Below, piece by piece: positions 54,108-63,164 of a stretch of DNA of 64,000 bases. Source of the DNA: Candidatus Melainabacteria bacterium. GTDB taxonomy: Bacteria > Cyanobacteriota > Vampirovibrionia > Obscuribacterales > Obscuribacteraceae. Location of the stretch: the NCBI GenBank assembly GCA_003963305.1, contig RXJR01000003.1:177706-241705 (forward strand), given 5' to 3'. The position numbers and the translations under genes are program-made. The notes under the pieces were generated by a model. It saw only the letters and a list, made by a program, of their open reading frames with translations. It was not told the origin of the DNA and did no database searches. How positions within the stretch are numbered: position 1 is the first letter of the stretch; each line of letters starts with the position of its first letter.

Positions 54108-54935
54108 TTAGAGCTTGTATTTCGAGGTCAAGCTAGCGATGGTGTTTGCTTCATTCTCTGTCAGAGGGGCGTGTTCGAATTCGACGTTAAATGCTTTTGC
54201 AAAGCCAATTTTCATCGCTTGTTCGAGTTCTTGCATGCTTACGCTTCTATTTAATACTTCGAACAGATTGGCGTGCCTATCTCCAGTATTTTCAGCGTTG
54301 GCTGCGAGGGAGTCAGCTCCGAAGACCTCACTGATTTTATTTTGCTCCTGGTTGAGCAGAATCGAGCCATGCTGTAAAACTGCAGTTTTGCGTCGCAGTT
54401 GCGCGCTGCCGATCATTTTTTTGCCTTCATACTGGAGATCCGCGTTAGTAGTCGCTCTAAAGCAATCGTAGTTTGCCCGGTAATCTGATTTTGACGAACC
54501 GAGAGTCAGTGTAATACCAAACTGTTCAAGCGCATAAATCAGACCCTGACAGATTTCTTTGTAGGCGGCGACGACGCTGGTGCTCAAAAGGCTGCCCGCA
54601 CCTGAAACGAGTTGGTCTTCCAAGTTCGCTGCGGCAGTCGATCCGACAGCGGTACTCGATGCGACAAATGAATAAGTCAAGTCGCCCAGGTGTAGAACCG
54701 CGCGTCCGCCTGTCGTTCTGCGAACTACATCCAGTCCGTGGCTTTTGATTGAGCGAATCTCCTGGTCGGAAATTTTCTGGGAATAGCCAATCGAAATCGC
54801 GGCGGGATCCCAGCCATAAAGTCGAAGCGTTGGTGGCACTTCGCCCGCCAGATGCGCTTCAAGAATAGCCTCGTCTGCAGCCATGTTGAAGGCTGGTTCG
54901 AATTCTCCATAAGTGATTAGCCGCCAGGTTACCAT
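54108..54935 (-). CDS. Lipoate-protein ligase A family protein
   Basis: A 275-residue member of the biotin/lipoate ligase fold. Motifs: NMAADEAILEA, LRLYGWDPAAISIGYSQ, the cofactor loop VVRRTTGGRAVLHLGDLTYS, and GKKMIGSAQLRRKTAVLQHG with the Lys and His expected in LplA/LipM-type enzymes. It would attach lipoate or octanoate to E2/GcvH lysines. Ligase versus octanoyltransferase cannot be decided by eye. It lies 79 bases downstream of thymidine phosphorylase on the same strand. Confidence 0.9.
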   Translation of the reverse strand: MVTWRLITYGEFEPAFNMAADEAILEAHLAGEVPPTLRLYGWDPAAISIGYSQKISDQEIRSIKSHGLDVVRRTTGGRAVLHLGDLTYSFVASSTAVGSTAAANLEDQLVSGAGSLLSTSVVAAYKEICQGLIYALEQFGITLTLGSSKSDYRANYDCFRATTNADLQYEGKKMIGSAQLRRKTAVLQHGSILLNQEQNKISEVFGADSLAANAENTGDRHANLFEVLNRSVSMQELEQAMKIGFAKAFNVEFEHAPLTENEANTIASLTSKYKL

Positions 54936-54984
54936 TTCGAGGTGATCATCACTTATTGATTTGCTGTGCTGTCATAAGGGCTTC

Positions 54985-55035
54985 AGAATCACTTGCTTTG
55001 ATGGATGCCGTTTATCAAGAAACACTTGCTTTGAT
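54985..55035. repeat. Copied gene end after thymidine phosphorylase
   Basis: AGAAACACTTGCTTTGAT (55018-55035), just before the stop on the minus strand, recurs as AGAATCACTTGCTTTGAT at 54985-55002, 33 bases downstream, 17 of 18 bases equal. The copy carries TGA next to the same TTC as the gene. Confidence 0.8.
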
Positions 55036-56325
55036 TATGGCAGGAGCCTTAACCGGTTTATCGCTGAAGGTAAAAGCTTCTGTTAGTTTGGCTTTTGCAG
55101 CTTCAAACTGCTCCGGTGTGTCGGCGTAAACATCAGCAATTGCCGTCCCGCCTTCCACCTTCGCGCCGACCTTGTCGCGAAGAACGACACCAACTGCAAG
55201 ATTGATTGGATCGCCTTTCTTTTCCCGTCCCGCACCCATCAACTTGCAGGCTTCGGCGACTTTGCGTCCGTCGAGATGTTCAACCCACTTTGTGCCATTG
55301 CCCGGCACCAGAAATTCGTACTTATGTTTGGCCGTGGGCATGAGTGAATGATTTTCGATCACTGCGTCATTTCCGCCTTGTGCTTTCAGCAATGTGCGGA
55401 AACTTTCCAGCGCTTTGCCGCTTTCCATCAGGCCCTTGAGAATTTTGTGAGCCGATTCTTTGTCTTTGCATTTGCCTGCACTGATCAGTGCCAATGAGCC
55501 AAGTTCCATGCAGAGCTCTTGAAGATCCGCAGGTCCACTGCCTTTGAGCGTCTCGATGGCTTCGATCACTTCAAGGGTATGACCAACTGCTAATCCGAGT
55601 GGCTGCTCCATGTCTGTGACTACGGCTGTCACAGGGCGATTCAGCCTGTGACCAACTTCCACCATGGTCTTTGCTAATTCGACAGCCTTTGCCTCTGTCT
55701 CCATAAAGGCACCGCGTCCGCACTTCACATCCAGGATGATCAAGTTGGCGCCAGCTGCGATCTTTTTCGACACGACTGATGCGGCTATGAGCGGTATCGA
55801 TTCGACTGTTCCAGTGACATCGCGCATGGCGTAAATTTTTCCGTCTGCCGGCGCCAATTCGCTGGTTTGACCTCCTATCGCCATGCCGATTTCCTTCACC
55901 TGTTTGATGAAGTGGTCAATTGATAGGTCGCTTTTGAAGCCTGGAATTGCATCCAACTTGTCAATTGTGCCGCCTGTATGTCCGAGCCCGCGCCCGGAGA
56001 GTTTAGCCATCGGAATGCCGGCTGCTGCCAGCAATGGCACGAAAACGAGAGTTGTTTTATCGCCGACTCCTCCCGTGCTGTGCTTATCGGCAACGAGCGG
56101 TCCTATCGATGAAAGGTCGAGAACAGAGCCAGAGTGGCACATGGCATCAGTCAGCCAGGCAGTTTCGTCGGCTGTCATTCCCTGCCAGCACACTGCCATC
56201 AGCCAGGCCGAAAGTTGATAGTCAGGAATCGAAGCGTCGGTGACGCCTTTGATAAGGAAATCAATTTCTGCTTTTGTATGTGCACGTCCTGAGCGCTTAG
56301 CTAGGATGAGGTCTACCATTCTCAC
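55015..56325 (-). CDS. deoA: Thymidine/pyrimidine-nucleoside phosphorylase
   Basis: I choose GTG 56325, eight bases behind GGGAG; ~436 residues, right for the family (the open frame extends further up). It reversibly cleaves thymidine or uridine to base and sugar 1-phosphate. Signature: VADKHSTGGVGDKTTLVFVP, then KLSGRGLGHTGGTIDKLDAI, with SDLSIDHFIKQVKEIGMAIG and KCGRGAFMETEAKA further on. The C-terminal domain holds GTKWVEHLDGRKVAEACKLM. Works in nucleoside salvage, as does the cytidine deaminase at 41153. Its 3' end is duplicated downstream. Confidence 0.94.
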   Translation of the reverse strand: MRMVDLILAKRSGRAHTKAEIDFLIKGVTDASIPDYQLSAWLMAVCWQGMTADETAWLTDAMCHSGSVLDLSSIGPLVADKHSTGGVGDKTTLVFVPLLAAAGIPMAKLSGRGLGHTGGTIDKLDAIPGFKSDLSIDHFIKQVKEIGMAIGGQTSELAPADGKIYAMRDVTGTVESIPLIAASVVSKKIAAGANLIILDVKCGRGAFMETEAKAVELAKTMVEVGHRLNRPVTAVVTDMEQPLGLAVGHTLEVIEAIETLKGSGPADLQELCMELGSLALISAGKCKDKESAHKILKGLMESGKALESFRTLLKAQGGNDAVIENHSLMPTAKHKYEFLVPGNGTKWVEHLDGRKVAEACKLMGAGREKKGDPINLAVGVVLRDKVGAKVEGGTAIADVYADTPEQFEAAKAKLTEAFTFSDKPVKAPAIIKASVS

Positions 56326-56581
56326 TGGGCTGTCTCCCTCAAAAATGTCTCTTGTCGCCCCGCTTTTCCTGTAGCCTCTTGACGACTTGGCTCTCACCTG
56401 GATAATGGTGATCAGGGAGCGAGACCCACGAAGCATACATGAAGTCTTAGCGGTCTCCTCCCGTTTTATTGGGAATTTTCTGTGAAGAATTGGCGTTCTT
56501 AACGCCGTAGCCTAAAACACTTTGCTTGCAGGTGTTATCCTTTCCTTGCCCGGGTGGATGGGCCCGGTCTAAGGAATCAAA

Positions 56582-57433
56582 ATGCAGACTCTTCCGAACG
56601 TCAAAGAAGACCAGAACATAAGAGCGCTTGCCCGGCTCGGTCAGATCAACTTCATCAATTCTTTGCCTGTAGTGGTGCCGATGTTGCGCCATTGCGATGA
56701 GATAAAGGCGCGAATAGTTTTCGGCACTCCTTCCGAACTGAACAGCCAGTACGCTAAAAAGAAGCTAGATCTCGGAGCGATGAGCTCTTTCTTCTATCTC
56801 GAAAGTTCTGACATGCAACTGCTGCCCGATCTTTCCATCTCAAGCATTGGCGCTGTCGGCAGCGTGCTGTTCTTCAGTAAGAAGGATTTAAAAGACCTGG
56901 GAAATTGCAAAATAGCTGTTCCAATGTCATCAGCCACTTCAATCAATTTGCTGCGTGTTTTGCTCCAGGAACATCATGGTGTTGAGCCGTGTTTGGTGCC
57001 GGCCGAGTCGCCCGACCTCGATTGCAGCGACCTTGATGCGGCTCTGGTTATAGGTGATCGAGCTTTGCTCGTAGACCCTGACTGGACCAGCAAATTTCAG
57101 CGTTGGGATATGGGTGCCTGGTGGCATCAAACTTATAATTTGCCGATGACATTTGGTGTTTGGGCCGCTAAAAATAGTTGGGTTGAGTCTAATAAAGAGA
57201 CTTTCAGCGAGATTAGTGCAGCACTTGTGAGAGCCAGGCAGGAGGGTCTGTCGACTGCGCTGGACGAGGTTATCGCTGAATCTATGGAGCGCTTGCCGTT
57301 GAGCCGTGAACGCCTGCGTAAGTATTTTATAGAGGAATTGAATTTCGAATTTACACCTGCGCATCGGAAGGGACTTGATCTTTACCGCAGTCTTTGCCGG
57401 AAGCACCAACTTTTCACATCGAACCTTGCATGA
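56582..57433 (+). CDS. mqnA: Chorismate dehydratase, futalosine pathway (MqnA)
   Basis: A 283-residue periplasmic-binding-protein-fold enzyme acting in the cytoplasm, behind AAGGA. It converts chorismate to 3-enolpyruvylbenzoate, the first step of futalosine-dependent menaquinone synthesis. Motifs: RLGQINFINSLPVVVPML, FGTPSELNSQYAKKKLDLGA, then SSFFYLESSD, VAVP-like IAVPMSSATSINLLRVLL, ALVIGDRALLV and NLPMTFGVWAAKNSW. Start overlaps nothing; its stop overlaps the ATG of the following lipoprotein gene (ATGA). Confidence 0.92.
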   Translation: MQTLPNVKEDQNIRALARLGQINFINSLPVVVPMLRHCDEIKARIVFGTPSELNSQYAKKKLDLGAMSSFFYLESSDMQLLPDLSISSIGAVGSVLFFSKKDLKDLGNCKIAVPMSSATSINLLRVLLQEHHGVEPCLVPAESPDLDCSDLDAALVIGDRALLVDPDWTSKFQRWDMGAWWHQTYNLPMTFGVWAAKNSWVESNKETFSEISAALVRARQEGLSTALDEVIAESMERLPLSRERLRKYFIEELNFEFTPAHRKGLDLYRSLCRKHQLFTSNLA

Positions 57434-58017
57434 ATTCGTTTCTTCGTAGAGTGGCACTTTTAAGTGTTTGTGTGATGGCAATGGCTGGTTGTTCGGAACA
57501 GCCGGTGACGCCACGAGCAATGCCAAAAGTGCCTGAAGATCAGATGCATAAGTCAATTGTCGAGCAGGCTCATCAGGTCGACCAGACTGTCGTTGACGGA
57601 TGGTTTTTTGGGCAGGAACCCAGGCTTTTTAAAAGCGGTTACCGGAAAACGACACCAGAGCAAAAGGCTGACTTCGCCATGGATTACGCAAAAATGGTCG
57701 CGGATTCCGGTCAGCAGATGGATGTGAAATGGGATAGTTACATTCCCTATTCGAAGCGCAGAGAGTTTGCTATTGCCTGGTGGAGTGACCCTGCTCATGA
57801 CACTGAGTACGTGAAACAGGATCCGAAGTATAAGGTGCTCTGGATTCACGAGGCGCTTCTGGACGGAAGTGAATTGTGGTGGCGGTCTTATGAGAAATTG
57901 GGCAGCGGTAAAGTGCCTCCCCCTGCTGTTCTCGCACATGATGCTGAGCAGAGTCTGGTCTCTAAGTATTCCGAAAGCGATCATAATCCGGGTAGTTTCA
58001 GCACTCAGCCGCGCTGA
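57430..58017 (+). CDS. Predicted lipoprotein of unknown function
   Basis: ATG 57430 overlaps the mqnA stop by four bases. The ~195-residue product opens with a lipoprotein signal (ALLSVCVMAMAGC, Cys +1 of the mature form). The mature part is rich in Trp and Tyr (VVDGWFFGQEPRLF, IAWWSDPAHDTEY, LDGSELWWRSYEKL) and soluble. No family recognised. Tight coupling to mqnA could be accidental, or a hint of a role in quinone-linked respiration at the membrane. Confidence 0.68.
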   Translation: MNSFLRRVALLSVCVMAMAGCSEQPVTPRAMPKVPEDQMHKSIVEQAHQVDQTVVDGWFFGQEPRLFKSGYRKTTPEQKADFAMDYAKMVADSGQQMDVKWDSYIPYSKRREFAIAWWSDPAHDTEYVKQDPKYKVLWIHEALLDGSELWWRSYEKLGSGKVPPPAVLAHDAEQSLVSKYSESDHNPGSFSTQPR

Positions 58018-58303
58018 TTATTGATACTAAATATGGTGCCTGCGGGCGTATGGCGATGATTGTTTTTCATCAGGTCGGACGTATGGTAATAATCGTGGCT
58101 TACTGCGCTGATTAAACGCAATAAATTCTGGCTGTACGTTTTTGCTAAACATTGGGGTTGTACATTCATCTTGTGTAACGCGTGAGCCCATTCTCCGTTC
58201 CAGTTCACAATCTGGCGCAGGGGCGAGGGCAAATTGGCTGCTGTGCAAAGCTTAAACGTTGTTATACTTAAAGTTGTTCCTTCGGGTGAGCGATTTAAGG
58301 AAT

Positions 58304-59593
58304 ATGCCAGGGCCGAACAATTCAGGGTCTTTTGACGGAATGACCAGGGCCAGTCAGCCGCGTGAGGTCCACTTTGTCCTGCAAAAGCGGTACGAAGTTG
58401 TCAGCCACCTGGGGCAGGGCGGCATGGGAACGGTTTACATGGCGAGAGATATGCGGCTCGCTAATCGCTATTGTGTCGTCAAGAAACTGCGAGATGATTT
58501 CTTTCGCGAGGAAGACAAGCAAAAGGCGCTCGAATTTTTCAAGCGGGAAGCAGATGTTCTCAGCCCGCTTAAGCATCAGAATATTGTCAGCATTCTCGAC
58601 ACCTTCGAGGAAGATGAAAATTACTATCTCGTCATGGAGTATGTCGAGGGCGAGAACCTGCACCAGATGCTTAATCAGCGTGGTGAGCCGTTTCCGGAGG
58701 AACAGGTTCTTCAGTGGGCAATCCAGATTGCCGATGTGCTTCATTTCTTGCACAGTAACGAGCCTAAGGTCATCTATCGTGATTTGAAGCCGAGCAACGT
58801 CATGATCGACACCAAAGATCGGGTGAAGCTGGTCGATTTTGGTATCGCTCGTCCTTATGCCGAAGACTCTGATAATACTCACGTGGTTTCGGCAGGCTAT
58901 TCACCGCCTGAGCAATACTGGGGCGCTGCTGACCCCCGGTCAGATATCTACGCGCTGGGCGCCACCATGCACTTTTTGCTCACCGGGCAAGAGCCGTTGG
59001 CATTGCAGGTTTGCTCGCCAAAACGCATCAATCCAAAGATATCGGACCATACAGACGAGATTGTGCAGCGGGCGACAGCGCAAGATGTCTGGCTGCGCTA
59101 TCAAAGTGCGCCTGAAATGCAGCAAGAACTCGAGTTCGTGCCCAAGCAGAAGCAACCGCTTAAACTGGTGCAAGCAGCTGTGATTGGCGTCGGAGTGATG
59201 ATGCTTGCCGGGATTTGCGTCTTCTTTTATTCCAAGGCAACCGCACCCGGCAATTCTGGAAAGCCTGTTATTGGCGATGGTGCGCTTAAACAGAAGGATG
59301 ACGAAATTCGCAGACTGCGCGAAGAGAAGAACAAAGCGCTTGCCACTATAAGAGCCTATCAAACGAAAGACGACACTGAGTCTCAGACCGAACCCTCGTC
59401 TCAGCCACCTTCGCTGGTGCCGCCAACACTTGTACCTCCGTCGCCTCAGGCTATAGCTCAGAACCAGCCGCCAACCGGTTCCGCTCAACAGTCAGCGAAG
59501 TCGAAAGCGGTGGTATTCAAAGAGATGGATGAGGCTTCTTTGACAGACCCTGAGGGGTTGGCACCACTTGAAGAAGACAGCGGCAAGCGTTAA
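58304..59593 (+). CDS. Membrane-anchored serine/threonine protein kinase
   Basis: ATG 58304 (AAGGA very close) gives ~429 residues; the frame is open further up. Kinase domain ~30-280: Gly-loop LGQGGMGTVYMARD, Lys in YCVVKKLRDDF, helix-C Glu in FFKREADVLSPL, catalytic IYRDLKPSNVMID (Tyr for the usual His of HRD), metal site LVDFGIARPY, and activation segment AGYSPPEQYWG. One membrane helix (VGVMMLAGICVFFYS) separates it from a ~120-residue tail: a short coiled coil (EIRRLREEKNKALATI), a Pro/Ser/Gln-rich stretch and an acidic end. All catalytic residues are present. No PASTA or other known sensor domain, so the signal is unknown. Confidence 0.93.
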   Translation: MPGPNNSGSFDGMTRASQPREVHFVLQKRYEVVSHLGQGGMGTVYMARDMRLANRYCVVKKLRDDFFREEDKQKALEFFKREADVLSPLKHQNIVSILDTFEEDENYYLVMEYVEGENLHQMLNQRGEPFPEEQVLQWAIQIADVLHFLHSNEPKVIYRDLKPSNVMIDTKDRVKLVDFGIARPYAEDSDNTHVVSAGYSPPEQYWGAADPRSDIYALGATMHFLLTGQEPLALQVCSPKRINPKISDHTDEIVQRATAQDVWLRYQSAPEMQQELEFVPKQKQPLKLVQAAVIGVGVMMLAGICVFFYSKATAPGNSGKPVIGDGALKQKDDEIRRLREEKNKALATIRAYQTKDDTESQTEPSSQPPSLVPPTLVPPSPQAIAQNQPPTGSAQQSAKSKAVVFKEMDEASLTDPEGLAPLEEDSGKR

Positions 59594-59645
59594 TTAGTGT
59601 GGATTAGCGTTGATTATTGGCGTTGATTACTGGATTCGCGTCGAC
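59586..59645. repeat. Repeat array carrying stop codons for both convergent genes
   Basis: AGCGTTAATTAGTGTGGATT (59586-59605), AGCGTTGATTATTGG (59606-59620) and CGTTGATTACTGGATT (59621-59636), then CGCGTCGAC. The first copy holds the kinase's CGT-TAA end; later copies have CGT-TGA. Read on the minus strand the same units contain TAATCA, and the uppP stop (59627-59629) is one of them. Confidence 0.78.
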
Positions 59646-60454
59646 AGATAAATGACAGCGATACCAAACAAGATTCGATAAGCAACAAAAACGTATGTGT
59701 TATGTTTTCGCAAGTACTTGATGAACCAGGCAATTGCGGCGTAGCTGGAGATTGTTGAAACAATCAAACCGACTGCGAGATTGATCGTTTGTTCGCCATT
59801 CATCCCCGCGCTCATCATTTCTTTCAGCTCAAGCAATCCGCTCAGAATCAATGCTGGGATGCCGAGCAAGAAGCTAAATCTTGCAGCATCTTCGCGTTTG
59901 AGGTCTAGAAACATGGCTACGGTCAATGTTGAACCGCTGCGCGAGCAGCCTGGGATCAAAGCCATAGCCTGACCGAGACCGACGAGAAACCCATCTTTGC
60001 CGGTGATGCTGTCGATGCCGCGCACGTGTTTTGCAAGTTTTTCGGCAATCATAAGCAAGCAACCCATCACAAGCGAAGCTACGCCGATAACTATCATCGC
60101 TCTCAGTGGCCCTTCAATCATTTTTTTGAGCAGCAAGCCGATGATGCAGATTGGCAGAGTTCCGACTGCAATCGCGCCGGCGATTCTGAAATCTTGATCG
60201 CTGAAATTCTTTTCTCTAATTGCTCGAAAGGCACCAGATGCGATACTAAGTATGTCTTTCCAGAAATAAGTTAGTACCGCGACAACTGAGCCAATCTGAA
60301 TCACTGCCGAGTAGGCGGCTCCGGGATCACCCCAACCCAACACGGTAGGCACCACGCGCAAATGTGCCGTGCTGCTGATGGGGAGAAACTCAGTCAGACC
60401 TTGAACAACCCCCAGTACAACTGCTTCTACCAGGGTCATCGGGCTATCCGTCAT
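59627..60454 (-). CDS. uppP: Undecaprenyl-diphosphatase UppP (BacA)
   Basis: A 275-residue integral membrane enzyme that dephosphorylates undecaprenyl diphosphate to recycle the carrier lipid for peptidoglycan and other surface polymers. Motifs: VVQGLTEFLPISSTAHL (Glu and Ser/His region, residues ~15-32) and ALIPGCSRSGSTLTVAMF (the PGxSRSxxT phosphate loop). Seven or eight hydrophobic helices. Its ATG lies inside the 3' end of the PilZ gene (11-base overlap), so it is coupled to it. The stop codon lies in the shared repeat array. Confidence 0.95.
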   Translation of the reverse strand: MTDSPMTLVEAVVLGVVQGLTEFLPISSTAHLRVVPTVLGWGDPGAAYSAVIQIGSVVAVLTYFWKDILSIASGAFRAIREKNFSDQDFRIAGAIAVGTLPICIIGLLLKKMIEGPLRAMIVIGVASLVMGCLLMIAEKLAKHVRGIDSITGKDGFLVGLGQAMALIPGCSRSGSTLTVAMFLDLKREDAARFSFLLGIPALILSGLLELKEMMSAGMNGEQTINLAVGLIVSTISSYAAIAWFIKYLRKHNTYVFVAYRILFGIAVIYLSTRIQ

Positions 60455-61265
60455 TTGTATTTTCGTCCGTTGTTTGTTCTACTTTTTGTTCTTCGGCAAA
60501 ATTGCTGCCTATAAATCGCTTATCTGTTGCTGGTGCCGAACCGCCTGATCCGTGAATCCAGCTGGAGAGTCCTTGCTTTGCGCGTTTTGGTTTGTCGTCG
60601 CTCTGGTCTGCACCAGCATCTGCATTCCGAGTCTTTCCGCCCAGCAGCAACAGTAGTTTGTCCAGAGTCGCAACGTCGTCTGGTTTCATATCAGTGAATT
60701 CCAGTCCGATGACAGTCTTATTTGCGAGCCAGTTACGTTCCACCCGAATGACGCGGCTTGCGGTTGCGATTTCGCCGACGGAAGATTCAATGACTATGTT
60801 TACACTCAAACCAATATCATCAGGAAGTGGTTGCAGTGTCTCCAGCGCCACTCCTGATCGGGAAATGTCTTTTGTTCGGATTTCTGAGCCCAATCGCTGA
60901 CCATCTGTGCTTGACATTCGCACTGGTACGTCGACGGCTACACGTGGTTGTCTGCGTCGCTGTATGACGGGATCGAGCTTTGGCGTTGAGCAAAGCATGC
61001 CCGTTTTCCCGCCAGTGTGCTGGGCTCCCATCACCGAGCTTGACCAGAGCCCATTGAAAGTATTGTCAGCGGAATCGCTGACAAACCATATTTTTGTACC
61101 TTTCGGTAGAACTTTGTTGGACTCTTTACTGGTCTTGATTTGAACGCACAGTTGATTGCCTGATTTTTCGACAATGGTGGCACGGCCGAAACCTATTTCG
61201 CCGGGTGCGACCTCTACCTTTACTTTATATACTTTGCCGGTTTCGAACATTCGTGCGGTTTCCAT
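60444..61265 (-). CDS. PilZ-domain protein (possible c-di-GMP receptor)
   Basis: I choose ATG 61265 (the frame is open to 61352; ATG 61250 is another choice). The ~273-residue product has a YcgR-like N-terminal beta domain (GKVYKVKVEVAPGEIGFGRA) and a PilZ domain (~105-220) with the c-di-GMP motif: IQRRRQPRVAVDVPVRM (RxxxR) and RTKDISRSGVAL (D-x-S-x-x-G). A flexible Lys/Ser/Gly tail follows. Both motif parts are intact, so c-di-GMP binding is likely. Overlap with uppP suggests coordinated expression with envelope lipid recycling. Confidence 0.85.
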   Translation of the reverse strand: METARMFETGKVYKVKVEVAPGEIGFGRATIVEKSGNQLCVQIKTSKESNKVLPKGTKIWFVSDSADNTFNGLWSSSVMGAQHTGGKTGMLCSTPKLDPVIQRRRQPRVAVDVPVRMSSTDGQRLGSEIRTKDISRSGVALETLQPLPDDIGLSVNIVIESSVGEIATASRVIRVERNWLANKTVIGLEFTDMKPDDVATLDKLLLLLGGKTRNADAGADQSDDKPKRAKQGLSSWIHGSGGSAPATDKRFIGSNFAEEQKVEQTTDENTNDG

Positions 61266-61611
61266 ACTTACACGGGGTTTGGCATTCACTTTGCATCGAC
61301 GCCACCGTCTTGTAATTATTACATTCTTCTGCTCCCTGCGATGGCTTTTCAAAGTAAGTTAACTGCAACTGAGCCTCGAGTTTTCTGTTGATTGCTTTGA
61401 CTGCAAGCTGAAGTGATACTGCCTGTGGAGGCACATTCCTGAGCATGTGCCAGATCATATGATCGACTTGAGTTGTTTCCTTTTTCGATTTGGCTAATTT
61501 GTTGAGCCTTTCGATGCGGTGTCTGGTGGCTCAGAACTGCCGGAACATCGTTTGTCTTGACAAAGAGAGCCTCAGATGTCACTTTAGTCTCCTTAGCTGG
61601 AAAGTATTTGC
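61266..61611. other. Divergent intergenic region
   Basis: Between the PilZ gene and the exported repeat gene at 61612. Minus-strand frames here (61349-61654) lack a ribosome site and have poor composition. I see no hairpin with a T run and no RNA gene; promoters for both flanking genes should lie here. Confidence 0.35.
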
Positions 61612-63096
61612 ATGCAGTCGAGATTGACTTTATCAATTGTTCTTGCCGCAACAATCATGACTAATAGTCGTGTTTGGGCACATGCTGATGAGCAAGATGC
61701 TGTCATACCTTCACTGAATCAAATTGAAGGCGATCAGAAAGATATCCCCCCTTCGTCGCTTCAGGGTGGAGTTGAGCAGAAAGATAACGCACCGCTTCAA
61801 GGCGGAGTTGATACGAAGGTGACTACTGCTCCGCCATTGCAAGGCGGTGTTGATACGAAAGTGACTACCGCTCCGCCATTGCAAGGCGGCGTCGAGCAGA
61901 AAGCGACTACCGCTCCGCCCTTACAAGGCGGCGTTGAGCAGAAAGTCGCTGCTCCGACTCTTCAGCCTGGAGTTGGTAAATTCGCGAGTGAACCATTGCG
62001 CGGTGCGGTGGATCAAACCGGTCGACCTCCGCTTAAGGGGAGCGTGCAAGATTCACAGCGTAATGCTCTGCAAGGGCAGGTGAGCGATCAGGGTATTTCT
62101 CTTGGCGCACGTACACCGAGTTATTCAGCGGTGATGCGAATCATTCAAATCAAAAAAACGGATGCGGTGCCCGTGGCTAAGCCGCCGCCAATCACCGAAG
62201 CTGAGATTCAGAGGGCACGATTTCGAGATAATCCCGATTTGGACCGAGCTCCGGTTCGTGCAGATGATACTCCTCAGGGGCGTCCAATTCGTGGTCAAAC
62301 CAATGGTGGAGCGCCTCGACCGGTAGTTTCGGATGGACGTCCGCAACGTACAGCTCTTGGAGTGCCGCAGCGTTCCGAACCAGAAGGGGCTCCGACTCGG
62401 ACATTGTTGTCTGTAGATGCGCCGCCGATCAGACCTGACGGTGGATGGTTCACGCCTCCCTCGCGGTTGCCGCTGGACAATCAAGCTCCGTCCAGTCGGG
62501 TGGAGTTGAATCCAATGCTTTTTACGAGACCTGCTGATGGTGCAAATATCGCACCAGGTCAGGATAATTCTCGAATTTTGCAGCCGCCACCGGGCCGTGA
62601 CATCGCAGCGATACCTAAGCGCGCTAACCCAGATGGTTTTCAAGATGTGGCGAAAAAGAAAAAACGGGATAAAAAAACAAATTTGGACGTCAAGCCAAAC
62701 GCTGGTGCCCAGGCTGTTCCCGAGCTGGCAGCTTGTGCCGATGAGATGCTGCTGTGGGATCGCTGGTATCAGCATGTAAACGATTTAGTATGCGCGGCGT
62801 TGCGCACGACAATGCCAAAACACGGAAATCCAGCTGGCACAAATCGAGTGCACATCACGGTCTGGGCGGATCATCGTCTTGAACCTCGGTTGGTGGAAAG
62901 CAACAATCCGAATTTCGATCAGGCGATTATTGAGGCTTATAAATCGTTAAATGGTAGCGCTGAGCTTGAATTCCCGAAAGGAACGCATCGAAAACAAAAT
63001 GATTATGAGACGGCGCATATACAGGAAATTCCCGCAGCCACAGCCGCGTTTGAGTCTCGGACGGTTCGTGGAGATCTGGAGACTTTGGTTAAATAA
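61612..63096 (+). CDS. Exported LQGGV-repeat protein with TonB-like C-terminal domain
   Basis: A 494-residue protein with signal peptide (LSIVLAATIMTNSRVWAHA). Residues ~45-165 contain about nine units ending LQGGV or variants (LQPGV, LRGAV, LKGSV, LQGQV), four of them nearly identical (VTTAPPLQGGVDTK / KATTAPPLQGGVEQK). A Pro/Arg-rich disordered middle follows. The last ~115 residues (LLWDRWYQHVNDLVCAALRT, HITVWADHRLEPRLVESNNP, NFDQAIIEAYKSLNGSAELE) match the TonB/TolA C-terminal fold. There is no N-terminal ExbB-docking helix beyond the signal sequence, so it is not an ordinary energy transducer. The next gene also has a TPR-plus-TonB plan. Confidence 0.75.
   Translation: MQSRLTLSIVLAATIMTNSRVWAHADEQDAVIPSLNQIEGDQKDIPPSSLQGGVEQKDNAPLQGGVDTKVTTAPPLQGGVDTKVTTAPPLQGGVEQKATTAPPLQGGVEQKVAAPTLQPGVGKFASEPLRGAVDQTGRPPLKGSVQDSQRNALQGQVSDQGISLGARTPSYSAVMRIIQIKKTDAVPVAKPPPITEAEIQRARFRDNPDLDRAPVRADDTPQGRPIRGQTNGGAPRPVVSDGRPQRTALGVPQRSEPEGAPTRTLLSVDAPPIRPDGGWFTPPSRLPLDNQAPSSRVELNPMLFTRPADGANIAPGQDNSRILQPPPGRDIAAIPKRANPDGFQDVAKKKKRDKKTNLDVKPNAGAQAVPELAACADEMLLWDRWYQHVNDLVCAALRTTMPKHGNPAGTNRVHITVWADHRLEPRLVESNNPNFDQAIIEAYKSLNGSAELEFPKGTHRKQNDYETAHIQEIPAATAAFESRTVRGDLETLVK
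61750..61975. repeat. ~42-45-bp coding repeats (LQGGV units)
   Basis: The motif TTGCAAGGCGG(C/T)GT(C/T)GA and its surroundings recur about every 42-45 bases, with the best copies at 61838, 61880 and neighbours. Differences are mostly third-position changes, which points to selection on the protein after duplication. Confidence 0.8.
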
Positions 63097-63164
63097 CCTG
63101 TCAAACACGCCTTCTCGGAGCAAATTTTCATATACCAAAATTAGTTGGAGTATATGATCTTGCC

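Noticed and set aside
58011-58114. GCGCTGATTA at 58011 and 58105 as another copied gene end
   Set aside because: Only ten bases match at 94 bases distance, too weak to separate from chance.
61349-61654. 101-codon minus-strand frame upstream of the PilZ gene
   Set aside because: Overlaps the start of the exported repeat gene, lacks a ribosome site and has no recognisable sequence.
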